From SG8-41 sp036397875 (lineage in GTDB: Bacteria; Pseudomonadota; Gammaproteobacteria; Burkholderiales; SG8-41): a stretch of DNA of 9,568 bases. Under the pieces are notes generated by a model, which saw nothing but the letters and a program-made list of their open reading frames with translations, did no database searches and was not told the DNA's origin. The translations under genes and the position numbers were made by a program. The stretch covers positions 1 to 9,568 of the forward strand of contig DASWIC010000190.1 in the NCBI GenBank assembly GCA_036397875.1. The letters run 5' to 3'. Positions 1 to 6,508 of this stretch are shown here, piece by piece. Within the stretch, counting starts at the first letter, position 1. Every line of letters starts with the position of its first letter.

Positions 1-17
1 CCCGCCTGCGCGGGAGT
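1..17. repeat. Partial dRS3-like intergenic palindrome, cut by window edge
   Basis: The first bases form a small hairpin, CCCGC at 1-5 pairing with GCGGG at 10-14 around a CTGC loop. CCC, eight bases, GGG and then AGT match the right-hand part of the neisserial dRS3 consensus (ATTCCC, eight bases, GGGAAT) with one mismatch. Similar palindromes are common between genes in beta- and gammaproteobacteria. The left part lies outside the window. A run of six T follows at 26-31, but 11 bases separate it from the stem, so a classical terminator is unlikely. Confidence 0.45.
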
Positions 18-52
18 GACGCGACTTTTTTGGGCTAGTTGAGGAACGGAAC

Positions 53-1588
53 ATGGCATTCGAGGCATTGCTGGCGGAGTACGAAGCGCGGCGCGCGAAA
101 GCGCTCGCGGGCGGGGGCGCGGAGAAGTACGCCAAGCGCACTGCAGCGGGCGTGTGGAACGCGCGCGAGCGCATCGCCTACCTGGCGGACAAGGGCAGCT
201 TCATCGAATCCGGGCTGTTCGCCGCCTCCGGCGTCTATCCCGATCAGGCCGACGAGACGCAGACCGACGGCAAGCTCGCGGGCTACGCGAAGATCAACGG
301 CCGCGATGTCTGCATCGTCGTCAATGACTTCACGGTGAAGGGCGCCTCCACCAGCGCCACCAACAGCAAGAAGATCGCGCACATGAAGCGCACCGCCACC
401 GAGCGCGGGATGCCGCTCGTGGTGATCGGGGAATCCACCGGGGCGCGGCTGCCCGACGCCATGGGCTCGCGCGGCATGGGGCTGCTCCTCGGCAACGACA
501 TCACTCAGTTCCGCCGCATGCGCGAGACCCCGATGTGCGCCGCCGCACTCGGCCCCTCGTTCGGCTCCTCGACCTGGCTCACCTGCCAGGCTGATTTCTC
601 CGTGATGCAGAAGGGCGCCGTCGTGGCGGTGTCGAGCCCCCGCCTGGTATCGATGGCGCTGGGCGAGAAGGTGGACGCCGAGGATCTGGGCGGCTGGCGC
701 CTCCATGCCGAAGTGACCGGGCTCGTGGACCTGGTCGTCGACAAGGAGGAGGAGGTTTTCGACGCGATCAAGCGCTTTCTTTCCTATATGCCGAGCCATC
801 ACATGGAAGCGCCGCCCGATGCACCCGTGCCGCAGGGGTCGGGCGCGGACATGGACCAGGTGTTCTCGGTCCTGCCCGAGAGCCGCACCCAGGTCTACGA
901 CATGAAGCGCATCATCCGCGCGATCGTGGACCGGGACACGCTGTTCGAGCTGAAGCCGCGCTTCGGCAAGAGCGCGGTCACGGGCCTCGCGCGTCTCGGC
1001 GGCAGGAGCGTCGGCATCGTCGCCAACAATCCCCTGCACCGGGGTGGCGCGCTCGATGCCGATGCCTGCCGCAAGATCGTGGATTTCCTCGTGCTGTGCG
1101 ATTCCTTCAACGTGCCGATCGTGCTGCTGGTGGACACGCCCGGCTTCCAGATCGGGACCGAAGCCGAACGCGCGGGCGCCCCGGGCAAGATCATGAACTT
1201 CATGAACGCGATGACGCTCGTCACCGTGCCGCGGCTCTCGGTCATCATCCGCAAGAGCTACGGCCGCGCCTACGTCTGCATGGGCGGCGGGCGGCACTCC
1301 GACGATATCGCGGCGTGGCCGACCGCGGAAGTGAGCTTCATGAGCCCCGAGTTCGCGACCAAGATCGTGCACGGCGTCGGCGTCGGCGAGCCGGGATTCG
1401 ACGAGAAGTTCCGGGACATCCAGAAGGACGCCGACGTGTGGGGCCTCGCCGAAGTCTTTGCGGCGCAGGCCGTGATCCGGCCGCAGGACACGCGCGACTA
1501 CCTGATGCGGATGCTCGACGTCTACCGGCTGCGCGCGACGAAGGGCGTGGGCCAGCACCTGATGCGCAGCTGGCCCACCAGCTATTAA
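53..1588 (+). CDS. Acyl-CoA carboxylase, carboxyltransferase subunit (PccB/MccB-like)
   Basis: This 511-residue protein is the carboxyltransferase half of a biotin-dependent acyl-CoA carboxylase; it moves the carboxyl group between carboxybiotin and an acyl-CoA. Length fits the PccB/AccD5 family, with two crotonase-fold halves. Family landmarks in order are ARERI at 37-41, GESTGARL at 126-133, LGPSFGSS at 166-173 (first oxyanion loop), DTPGFQIG at 361-368, KSYGRAYVCMGGG at 401-413 (second oxyanion loop) and AWPTAEVSFM at 421-430. The loops deviate from PccB: GPCAGGA has become GPSFGSS, YGGAYD has become YGRAYV, and the specificity Asp (Asp422 of Streptomyces PccB) is Val408. It is therefore probably not an ordinary propionyl-CoA carboxylase; the substrate is unknown. 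The start is supported by GAGG at 41-44, eight bases before the ATG. It heads the plus-strand cluster and presumably pairs with the biotin carboxylase that follows. A decarboxylase role cannot be excluded. Confidence 0.93.
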   Translation: MAFEALLAEYEARRAKALAGGGAEKYAKRTAAGVWNARERIAYLADKGSFIESGLFAASGVYPDQADETQTDGKLAGYAKINGRDVCIVVNDFTVKGASTSATNSKKIAHMKRTATERGMPLVVIGESTGARLPDAMGSRGMGLLLGNDITQFRRMRETPMCAAALGPSFGSSTWLTCQADFSVMQKGAVVAVSSPRLVSMALGEKVDAEDLGGWRLHAEVTGLVDLVVDKEEEVFDAIKRFLSYMPSHHMEAPPDAPVPQGSGADMDQVFSVLPESRTQVYDMKRIIRAIVDRDTLFELKPRFGKSAVTGLARLGGRSVGIVANNPLHRGGALDADACRKIVDFLVLCDSFNVPIVLLVDTPGFQIGTEAERAGAPGKIMNFMNAMTLVTVPRLSVIIRKSYGRAYVCMGGGRHSDDIAAWPTAEVSFMSPEFATKIVHGVGVGEPGFDEKFRDIQKDADVWGLAEVFAAQAVIRPQDTRDYLMRMLDVYRLRATKGVGQHLMRSWPTSY

Positions 1589-1723
1589 GAAAGCCTTCCC
1601 CTCCTGCCGGAGGGCGAGACGGGGTTTCGAGAAGCATGCCTTCGAGCCGACGAGCGGCCGACGCGATGCAGCGCGGCGGGATGGACGGGGTGGCGCGGAG
1701 CGCCGGGGTGGTGGGAGATACTG
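1589..1723 (+). other. 135-bp spacer between the carboxylase subunit genes, with two hairpins
   Basis: This is the longest gap inside the plus-strand cluster. I see no convincing gene in it. It holds two short perfect hairpins. One is CCCTCC (1599-1604) pairing with GGAGGG (1609-1614) across TGCC, just after the carboxyltransferase stop; no T tract follows, so it is a weak terminator candidate or an intergenic palindrome. The other is GGCGC (1692-1696) pairing with GCGCC (1700-1704), nine bases before the ribosome binding site of the next gene. That site is GGGAG at 1713-1717, six bases before the ATG at 1724. Confidence 0.55.
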
Positions 1724-3073
1724 ATGTTTAGCAAAGTTGTCGTTGCCAACCGCGGCGCGGTCGCAGCGCGGGTGCTGCGGGCGCTGAACGAGATGGGCAT
1801 CCACTCGGTCGCCGTCTATTCCGAGGCCGACGCCGGGGCGCCGTACCTGGAAATGGCGGGCGAGACCCACGCCATTGGAGCGGCGCCGGCGCGCGAGAGC
1901 TATCTCAACCAGGACGCCTTGATCGCGGTGCTGCGTACGTCACACGCGGATGGCTTGCATCCGGGTTACGGGTTTCTGTCCGAGAACCCGGGATTCGCGC
2001 AGAAGGTGGTGGACGCGGGCGCGCGTTTCATCGGGCCGTCGCCGCACTGGATCGAGTTGATGGGGCACAAGACCCGGGCGCGCGAGCTGGCGGCCCGAAA
2101 CGGCATGCCGATGGCGAACGGCTCCGGCGTGCTTCCCGCGGACCCCGCCGCAACACTCGCCGCCGCGCGCGCGATCGGTTTCCCGGTGTTGGTGAAGCCG
2201 GCGGGCGGGGGCGGGGGCATCGGCATGTTGCCGGCGAAGGACGAAGGGGAGCTCATGGCGGCGGTCGAGCGCTCGCGCTCGATGGCCGAGCGCGGGTTCG
2301 GCAACGCGGAGGTCTACCTCGAGCGCCTGATCGAGCGCCCGCGCCACGTCGAGTTCCAGGTGCTGGGCGACGCTCACGGCGACGCGGCGCATCTCTTCGA
2401 GCGCGACTGCTCGACGCAACGGCGCAACCAGAAGGTGATCGAGGAAGCGCCCGCCCCGGGCATCGAGCGCGAGAAGGCGGACGCCGTGGCGGGGCAGGTC
2501 GCAGGGATAATGCGCAAGCTGGGCTACGACAACATCGGCACGGTGGAGATGCTGATGAGCGCGGACGGGTCGTTCAGTTTTCTGGAAATGAACACGCGGC
2601 TGCAGGTGGAGCACGGCGTGACCGAGGAGGTGACCGGCGTGGATCTCGTGAAGGCGCAGCTCCGTTCGGCGGCCGGCGACAGATTGTCCGAGATCCTGCC
2701 TGCACGCATCGAGATGAAGGGCCACGCGATCCAGGCGCGGGTCTACGCGGAGGATCCGAGGACATTCTTTCCCTCGCCGGGGAAACTGAAGGTATTCCGG
2801 CCGCCGCAGGGCATGCGCGTCCGCGTCGAAACCGGGTATGCGGAAGGCAGGGAGGTCACGCCTCACTACGACCCGATGATCGCCAAGGTGATCGTCCGCG
2901 CGGAGTCGCGCGACCGGGCGGTGGACCACCTGATCGAGGCATTGAGCGCCTTCGAGATCCAGGGAATCAAGCACAACATTCCGGCGGTGCTGGCGGTGCT
3001 GCGCTCGGAGCCGTTTCGCGCAGGTCGCGTGCACACCGGCCTCATCCCCGAAGTGCTGGCAACAAGAAAATAA
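1724..3073 (+). CDS. Biotin carboxylase subunit, stand-alone AccC type without BCCP domain
   Basis: This 449-residue protein has the same length as E. coli AccC. It should carboxylate biotin on a carrier protein using ATP and bicarbonate. It has the N-terminal biotin carboxylase fold (VVVANRG at 5-11, HPGYGFLSEN at 79-88), an ATP-grasp core and the C-terminal domain (YAEDP at 341-345, FFPSPGK at 348-354). Counterparts of the AccC catalytic residues are present: Lys116, Lys158, His208, Gln232, Lys237, Glu275, Glu288, Asn290, Arg292, Gln294, Glu296 and Arg339. Normally conserved positions that differ are Ala12 (usually Glu in ANRGEIA), Ile166 in the glycine-rich loop (usually Arg or Lys), Asn235 (His236 in AccC, near the nucleotide) and Gly298 (Pro in HPVTE). 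There is no AMKM biotinylation motif here or in any other gene of the window, so the carrier must come from elsewhere. GGGAG at 1713-1717 supports the start. Confidence 0.93.
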   Translation: MFSKVVVANRGAVAARVLRALNEMGIHSVAVYSEADAGAPYLEMAGETHAIGAAPARESYLNQDALIAVLRTSHADGLHPGYGFLSENPGFAQKVVDAGARFIGPSPHWIELMGHKTRARELAARNGMPMANGSGVLPADPAATLAAARAIGFPVLVKPAGGGGGIGMLPAKDEGELMAAVERSRSMAERGFGNAEVYLERLIERPRHVEFQVLGDAHGDAAHLFERDCSTQRRNQKVIEEAPAPGIEREKADAVAGQVAGIMRKLGYDNIGTVEMLMSADGSFSFLEMNTRLQVEHGVTEEVTGVDLVKAQLRSAAGDRLSEILPARIEMKGHAIQARVYAEDPRTFFPSPGKLKVFRPPQGMRVRVETGYAEGREVTPHYDPMIAKVIVRAESRDRAVDHLIEALSAFEIQGIKHNIPAVLAVLRSEPFRAGRVHTGLIPEVLATRK

Positions 3074-3089
3074 CCGCCAAGCCGCCAAG
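3074..3089 (+). repeat. Tandem octamer CCGCCAAG x2 in the 24-nt junction
   Basis: Two perfect copies of CCGCCAAG directly follow the TAA of the biotin carboxylase and fill two thirds of the gap to the next gene. No clear Shine-Dalgarno sequence remains before the ATG at 3098 (only a CCCGGG run). This is one of several short tandem repeats placed exactly at gene boundaries in this window. Confidence 0.75.
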
Positions 3090-3097
3090 TACCCGGG

Positions 3098-3802
3098 ATG
3101 GAATCGGCCAGATTGATTTTAGAGGCGCGCAGGGCGAAGCGGGCGGCCCTCGACGAGCTCGCGGGCAAACAGCTGCTCGCGAGCTACGGCGTGACCGTGC
3201 CGAAATCGCGGGTCGTTCAGGATGCGCAAGCCGCCGGAGCGGCGTGCGCGAATCTCAGGCCGCCGCTCGCGCTGAAGGTGATGTCACCCGATCTCCTGCA
3301 CAAAAGCGATGCCGGCGGGGTGGCCGTGGGACTCCACAGCGCTGCCGAGGTCGAGGACGCGGTGCGCGCGATGATGAAGCGCCCGGCTATCGCGAACGCC
3401 CGCGTCGACGGCTTCCTGCTCGAGGAAATGGCGCCGGCGGGGGTGGAAGTCGTGGTGGGCGGGTTGCGCGATCCGCAGTTCGGCCCGCTGGTGATGGTCG
3501 GTCTCGGCGGCGTCTTCGTGGAAGTGCTGGCCGACGTCGCTTTCCGGATCTGCCCGATCACACGGCTTGACGCGGAGGAGATGCTGGATGAGCTGAAGGG
3601 CGCGGCGCTGCTGCGCGGCGCGCGCGGGCGCAAGGCGGTTTCGCGCGAGGCGATCGTGGACGTGCTGCTCAAGGTCGGTGGTGAGGGGGGATTGCTGATG
3701 GCACACGCGCAGGACATTGCGGAGGCCGACATCAACCCCCTCATCGTTTCCGAACAGGGAGCCGTGGCGGTGGATGCCCGCTTCATTCTGACCAAAGCGT
3801 GA
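3098..3802 (+). CDS. ADP-forming acyl-CoA synthetase, beta subunit (ATP-grasp domain)
   Basis: This 234-residue protein is the nucleotide-binding subunit of an ADP-forming acyl-CoA synthetase (acetate-CoA ligase ADP-forming family). It interconverts acid + ATP + CoA with acyl-CoA + ADP + phosphate, together with the alpha subunit encoded next. It matches the separate archaeal-type beta subunit in size. Visible motifs are LALKVMSPDLLHKSDAGGV at 57-75, including Lys60 and His68, FGPLVMVGLGGVFVE at 128-142 and EADINPLIV at 209-217, the usual metal-binding end of the ATP-grasp fold. His68 probably corresponds to the phosphorylated beta-subunit histidine described in the Korarchaeum enzyme; that is inferred from motif position. 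The stop lies three bases before the alpha start, so the two are almost certainly co-translated as one enzyme. The acid substrate cannot be told from sequence. The start lacks a good ribosome binding site but fits the family N-terminus. Confidence 0.92.
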   Translation: MESARLILEARRAKRAALDELAGKQLLASYGVTVPKSRVVQDAQAAGAACANLRPPLALKVMSPDLLHKSDAGGVAVGLHSAAEVEDAVRAMMKRPAIANARVDGFLLEEMAPAGVEVVVGGLRDPQFGPLVMVGLGGVFVEVLADVAFRICPITRLDAEEMLDELKGAALLRGARGRKAVSREAIVDVLLKVGGEGGLLMAHAQDIAEADINPLIVSEQGAVAVDARFILTKA

Positions 3803-3818
3803 CTCGTGACCCGTGACG
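3798..3818 (+). repeat. Three tandem heptamers CGTGACN spanning a stop and a start codon
   Basis: Three copies of CGTGAC followed by T, C or G lie end to end at 3798-3804, 3805-3811 and 3812-3818. The first copy contains the TGA stop of the beta subunit and the second contains the GTG start of the alpha subunit, so the repeat unit supplies both signals. The first residues of the alpha protein (MTRD) are encoded by the repeat. No Shine-Dalgarno sequence is visible in front of this GTG, so initiation probably depends on ribosomes finishing the upstream gene. Confidence 0.8.
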
Positions 3819-5257
3819 TAATCGAGCGGTTCAGGCCGCTGTTCGAGCCGAAGACGGTGGCGGTGGTCGGCGCATCGACCAAAGGCGGGACGCTGCCCAA
3901 CGTGTTCATCCGCCGCATCCGCGAATTCGGCTACGGCGGCGCGATCTATCCGATCCATCCGTCGGCGGAAAGCGTCGACGGGCTCAAAGCGTACCGCAGC
4001 CTGGGGGATACGCCCGAGCCAGTCGACTATGCCTATATCGCGATTGCGGCGGCGCAGGTGCCGCCATTGCTCGAGGAAGCGCGCGGGCGAGTGCGTTTTG
4101 CCCAGGTGATATCGAGCGGCTTCGGCGAAGCCGACGAAGGCAAGGACCTGGAAAACGCGCTCGCCGCGGCGGCGCGCACGGGAGGCATGCGGCTGCTGGG
4201 CCCCAACTGCCTGGGGCTACACACGCCGCGCGGGCGCGTCACCTTCACCGAGGACGCGCCAAAGCAATCGGGCCCGGTCGGCGTCATCTCGCAAAGCGGC
4301 GGGCTCGGCACCGACATCATCCGGCGCGGCATGAGCCGCGGCCTCGAGTTCTCCGGGCTGGTGACGGTGGGCAACTGCGCGGATATCACACCGACCGACC
4401 TCGTTGAGTTTTATTTCGCCGATCCGCAGACCCGCGTGGTGGGCATGTACCTCGAGGCCGCAAAGGACGGCCGGCGGCTGTTCGAGATCCTGCGCGATGC
4501 CAAGGCGCGAAAACCCGTCGTCGTTCTCAAGGGCGGCCGCACGCGGCAAGGGCTCGTGGCGGCGGCATCCCACACCGGCGCGCTCGCCGGGGACGACCGC
4601 GTCTGGGTCGCGCTCTCGCGCCAGACCGGCTGCGTGATGGTGGACACGCTCGATCAGTTCATCGACGCGCTGCTGGTTTTTCAGACCCTCACGCCTCAGC
4701 CGCAGCACCCGACGCGGCGCGTGGCGCTCTTCGGCAACGGCGGCGGCACGAGCGTGCTCGCGACGGATTGCTTTGCCCGGCTCGGGCTCGACGTGAGCCC
4801 CTTCGGCCGACCCACCCTCGATGCCCTGGCTGCGCTGCAATTGCCGCCCGGCACCAGCATCACCAACCCGGTCGATTGCCCGGTCGGCACGCTGCGGCAG
4901 GACGAAGGCCGCGTGGCCGAGAAGATCCTCGATATCATCACCGGCAGCGGGACACCGGAAGCGCTGGTGATCCATGTCAACCTGTCGGCTTTCGCCGGCC
5001 GCACCCCGCCCGAAGTGCTCGACAACCTGGTGGAGGCGGCGCTGCGCGTGCAATCGCGTTACTCGGGGCGGGCGCACTTCGTGCTCGTGCTGCGCTCGGA
5101 CGGGGACCCGCCGCTCGAGGAGCGCAAGCGCGAGTTCCGCGCCAAGGCCGGCGCGCTCGGCATCCCGGTCTACGACGAATTGGCGAACGCCGGCCACGCG
5201 CTCGCCGCGCTCGCCTTTCACGAGCGCTTCGTTCTCTCGCGCTCTGGTGACCGGTGA
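3806..5257 (+). CDS. ADP-forming acyl-CoA synthetase, alpha subunit (CoA-binding/ligase)
   Basis: This 483-residue protein is the CoA-binding, phosphohistidine-carrying subunit of the ADP-forming acyl-CoA synthetase, related to succinyl-CoA synthetase alpha. An N-terminal Rossmann CoA-binding domain shows VAVVGAST at 18-25; then come LGPNCLG at 131-137, ISQSGG at 161-166 and GNCAD at 189-193. SHTGALAG at 255-262 contains His256, the expected phosphorylated histidine. The C-terminal ligase domain shows FGNGGGTSVLATD at 309-321 and ITNPVD at 352-357. Length suits the separate alpha subunit rather than the fused 700-residue form. The GTG at 3806 is chosen because the next in-frame Met is residue 128 and homologues begin about ten residues before VAVVGAS. 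In the related fused bacterial proteins the alpha part comes first; here beta precedes alpha as separate genes. Activation of the acid that feeds the adjacent carboxylase is a reasonable inference, unproven. Confidence 0.94.
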   Translation: MTRDVIERFRPLFEPKTVAVVGASTKGGTLPNVFIRRIREFGYGGAIYPIHPSAESVDGLKAYRSLGDTPEPVDYAYIAIAAAQVPPLLEEARGRVRFAQVISSGFGEADEGKDLENALAAAARTGGMRLLGPNCLGLHTPRGRVTFTEDAPKQSGPVGVISQSGGLGTDIIRRGMSRGLEFSGLVTVGNCADITPTDLVEFYFADPQTRVVGMYLEAAKDGRRLFEILRDAKARKPVVVLKGGRTRQGLVAAASHTGALAGDDRVWVALSRQTGCVMVDTLDQFIDALLVFQTLTPQPQHPTRRVALFGNGGGTSVLATDCFARLGLDVSPFGRPTLDALAALQLPPGTSITNPVDCPVGTLRQDEGRVAEKILDIITGSGTPEALVIHVNLSAFAGRTPPEVLDNLVEAALRVQSRYSGRAHFVLVLRSDGDPPLEERKREFRAKAGALGIPVYDELANAGHALAALAFHERFVLSRSGDR

Positions 5258-5261
5258 CCGG
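5246..5261 (+). repeat. Tandem heptamer GGTGACC x2 at the end of the alpha gene
   Basis: Two perfect GGTGACC copies (5246-5252, 5253-5259) followed by GG overlap the last codons and TGA stop of the alpha subunit. The GTGAC core is the same as in the heptamers at 3798-3818. A 12-base piece of it, GTGACCGGTTTT at 5254-5265, recurs exactly at 5317-5328 inside the start of the next gene, 63 bases on. Confidence 0.75.
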
Positions 5262-5272
5262 TTTTGGTGTTT

Positions 5273-5293
5273 TAAACCCTAAACCTTAAACAC
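5273..5293 (+). repeat. Three tandem heptamers TAAACNN before the next start codon
   Basis: TAAACCC, TAAACCT and TAAACAC lie end to end at 5273-5293, two bases before the ATG at 5296. They stay in the same 7-nt phase as the GGTGACC copies at 5246-5259. The tract is the most AT-rich stretch in an otherwise GC-rich window and leaves no room for a Shine-Dalgarno sequence. Confidence 0.7.
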
Positions 5294-5295
5294 GT

Positions 5296-6498
5296 ATGTA
5301 TGCGTATGACTTCCGCGTGACCGGTTTTCCCTACCGGCTGTACAGCGGGAAAGATGCGCTGGAGAAACTGCCGGACGAAGTGGCGCGGAACCGCTCGAAG
5401 CGCGCCTTCATCGTCTGCGGGCGTACGGTGTCGCGCAGGACGCCGCTCATCTCGCGCATGCGGGCGCTGCTCGGGGAGCGGCTCGCCGGCATATTCGACG
5501 AGATCGACAAGGACACTTCGCGCTCGTCGGTCGTGCGCGCGACGGAGGCCGCCCGCTCGATGCAGGCGGACCTGGTGATCGGCGTTGGCGCGGGCAGCGC
5601 CATCCAGGGAGCGCGCATCGTGACGATCCTGCTCGCGGAGAAGCGGCCGGTCGAGGAGCTCGTGACGCGGTATCCCGAGCACGGTCCGGCGGTCAGCCCC
5701 AAGCTGCTGGAGCCGAAGCTCCCGATCATCAATGTGCTCACCGCGCCGACGTCGGCGCAGAACCGCGCCGGCTCCCGCATGAAGGACGACGCCACCGCGC
5801 GCGGCATGGAGTTCTTCGACCCCAAGACGCGCCCGGTGGCGATCTTCTGGGACGCCGATGCGCTGCTGACGGCCCCGTTGCCGCTCGTCCGCACCGGCGC
5901 GGCGACGATCTGGTGCCGCGCGGTCATGAATCTCGGCGCCACCGACGACAATCCGCTGGTGGAGGGCAACCGGCTGCAATCCTACCGCCTGGCCTCGGCG
6001 GCGATTCCCCGCATCGCGGACCCGGCGGACCCTGCGCCCCGTTTGGACTTGTGCGCCGCGACGCTTTTGCAGAACCGCGAGTCCGACGACGGCGGCGAGC
6101 AGTTCGCGCGCCACTGGGCAATGCGCGTCGCCTATGCGCTCAGCACCGCGTTGATCAGCGTCTTCCCGCAGGTGGGCCAGGGCGAAGGCTATAGCGCGCT
6201 GATGGGCACCGCGTTGCGCCAGTTCGGCGGCCGCGACCCGGATGCGATGGCGCGCATCGCCGCCGGGCTCGGCATGGGCGGCGCAGCAGCGGGCGACGCG
6301 CCGGGGCGGATCGCAGACAGGATGGAAACGGTGTTCCGCTCACTTGGCATGCCGACGCGGCTCTCGGCGCTCGGCATCGCGCGCGAAGGGCTGCCGCGGG
6401 TGCTGGAGCTCTCGCTCACGAACTTCAACGCCGACCCGAAGCGCGAATTCCTGCGCGAGCGCGAGCAGCTCGGCCAAGTCCTCCAGTCAGCCTGGTAA
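5296..6498 (+). CDS. Iron-containing alcohol dehydrogenase fold protein lacking metal ligands
   Basis: This 400-residue protein has the length and layout of group III iron-containing alcohol dehydrogenases and maleylacetate reductases (dehydroquinate synthase-like fold). An N-terminal nucleotide-binding half shows ADLVIGVGAGS at 91-101, a helical half follows, and the tail NADPKREF at 378-385 lies in the usual place. The catalytic signatures are not conserved. The GGGSxxD loop reads GAGSAIQ (98-104), without Asp. The PTTAGTGSE segment reads TAPTSAQNRAGS (149-160). The metal-binding GMDALTHAIE reads GAATIWCRAV (201-210), replacing Asp and His. HALSH reads YALST (280-284), and PHGEA reads GQGEG (294-298), replacing both remaining His ligands. 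Aligned by eye, all four ligands are lost. It may be a metal-independent enzyme, a lyase or hydrolase on the same fold, or a non-catalytic partner. No Shine-Dalgarno is visible before the ATG. It sits between the acyl-CoA synthetase and a thioesterase, so a CoA-linked or carboxylic acid substrate is likely. Function unassigned. Confidence 0.82.
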   Translation: MYAYDFRVTGFPYRLYSGKDALEKLPDEVARNRSKRAFIVCGRTVSRRTPLISRMRALLGERLAGIFDEIDKDTSRSSVVRATEAARSMQADLVIGVGAGSAIQGARIVTILLAEKRPVEELVTRYPEHGPAVSPKLLEPKLPIINVLTAPTSAQNRAGSRMKDDATARGMEFFDPKTRPVAIFWDADALLTAPLPLVRTGAATIWCRAVMNLGATDDNPLVEGNRLQSYRLASAAIPRIADPADPAPRLDLCAATLLQNRESDDGGEQFARHWAMRVAYALSTALISVFPQVGQGEGYSALMGTALRQFGGRDPDAMARIAAGLGMGGAAAGDAPGRIADRMETVFRSLGMPTRLSALGIAREGLPRVLELSLTNFNADPKREFLREREQLGQVLQSAW

Positions 6499-6504
6499 AG
6501 GGAG
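6499..6504 (+). promoter_or_regulatory. Ribosome binding site of the thioesterase gene
   Basis: AGGGAG directly follows the TAA of the preceding gene and lies four bases before the ATG at 6509. It decides the start: the same reading frame is open far upstream, but that part only mirrors the preceding gene in another frame. Confidence 0.75.
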
Positions 6505-6508
6505 AGCG

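Noticed and set aside
1599..1614. Intrinsic terminator after the carboxyltransferase gene
   Set aside because: The six-pair GC hairpin is real but is not followed by a T tract, and the next gene of the same enzyme lies downstream on the same strand.
35..1870. A 611-codon open frame on the minus strand across the carboxyltransferase gene
   Set aside because: Its translation is rich in Arg, His, Ala and Asp with no recognisable domain, as expected for the antisense of a GC-rich gene; the plus-strand frame has clear family motifs and a ribosome binding site.
1940..3088. A 382-codon minus-strand open frame opposite the biotin carboxylase
   Set aside because: It mirrors a strongly conserved ATP-grasp gene and has no family resemblance of its own.
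5273..5293. Telomere-like repeat or replicon end (TAAACCC units)
   Set aside because: Only three degenerate copies occur, inside an operon between two genes; it fits the other heptamer runs at gene boundaries better.
6242..6508. Upstream extension of the thioesterase frame to an ATG at 6242
   Set aside because: The added residues are Arg/Ser-rich, overlap the preceding gene and lie before a good ribosome binding site and ATG at 6509 that fit the family length.
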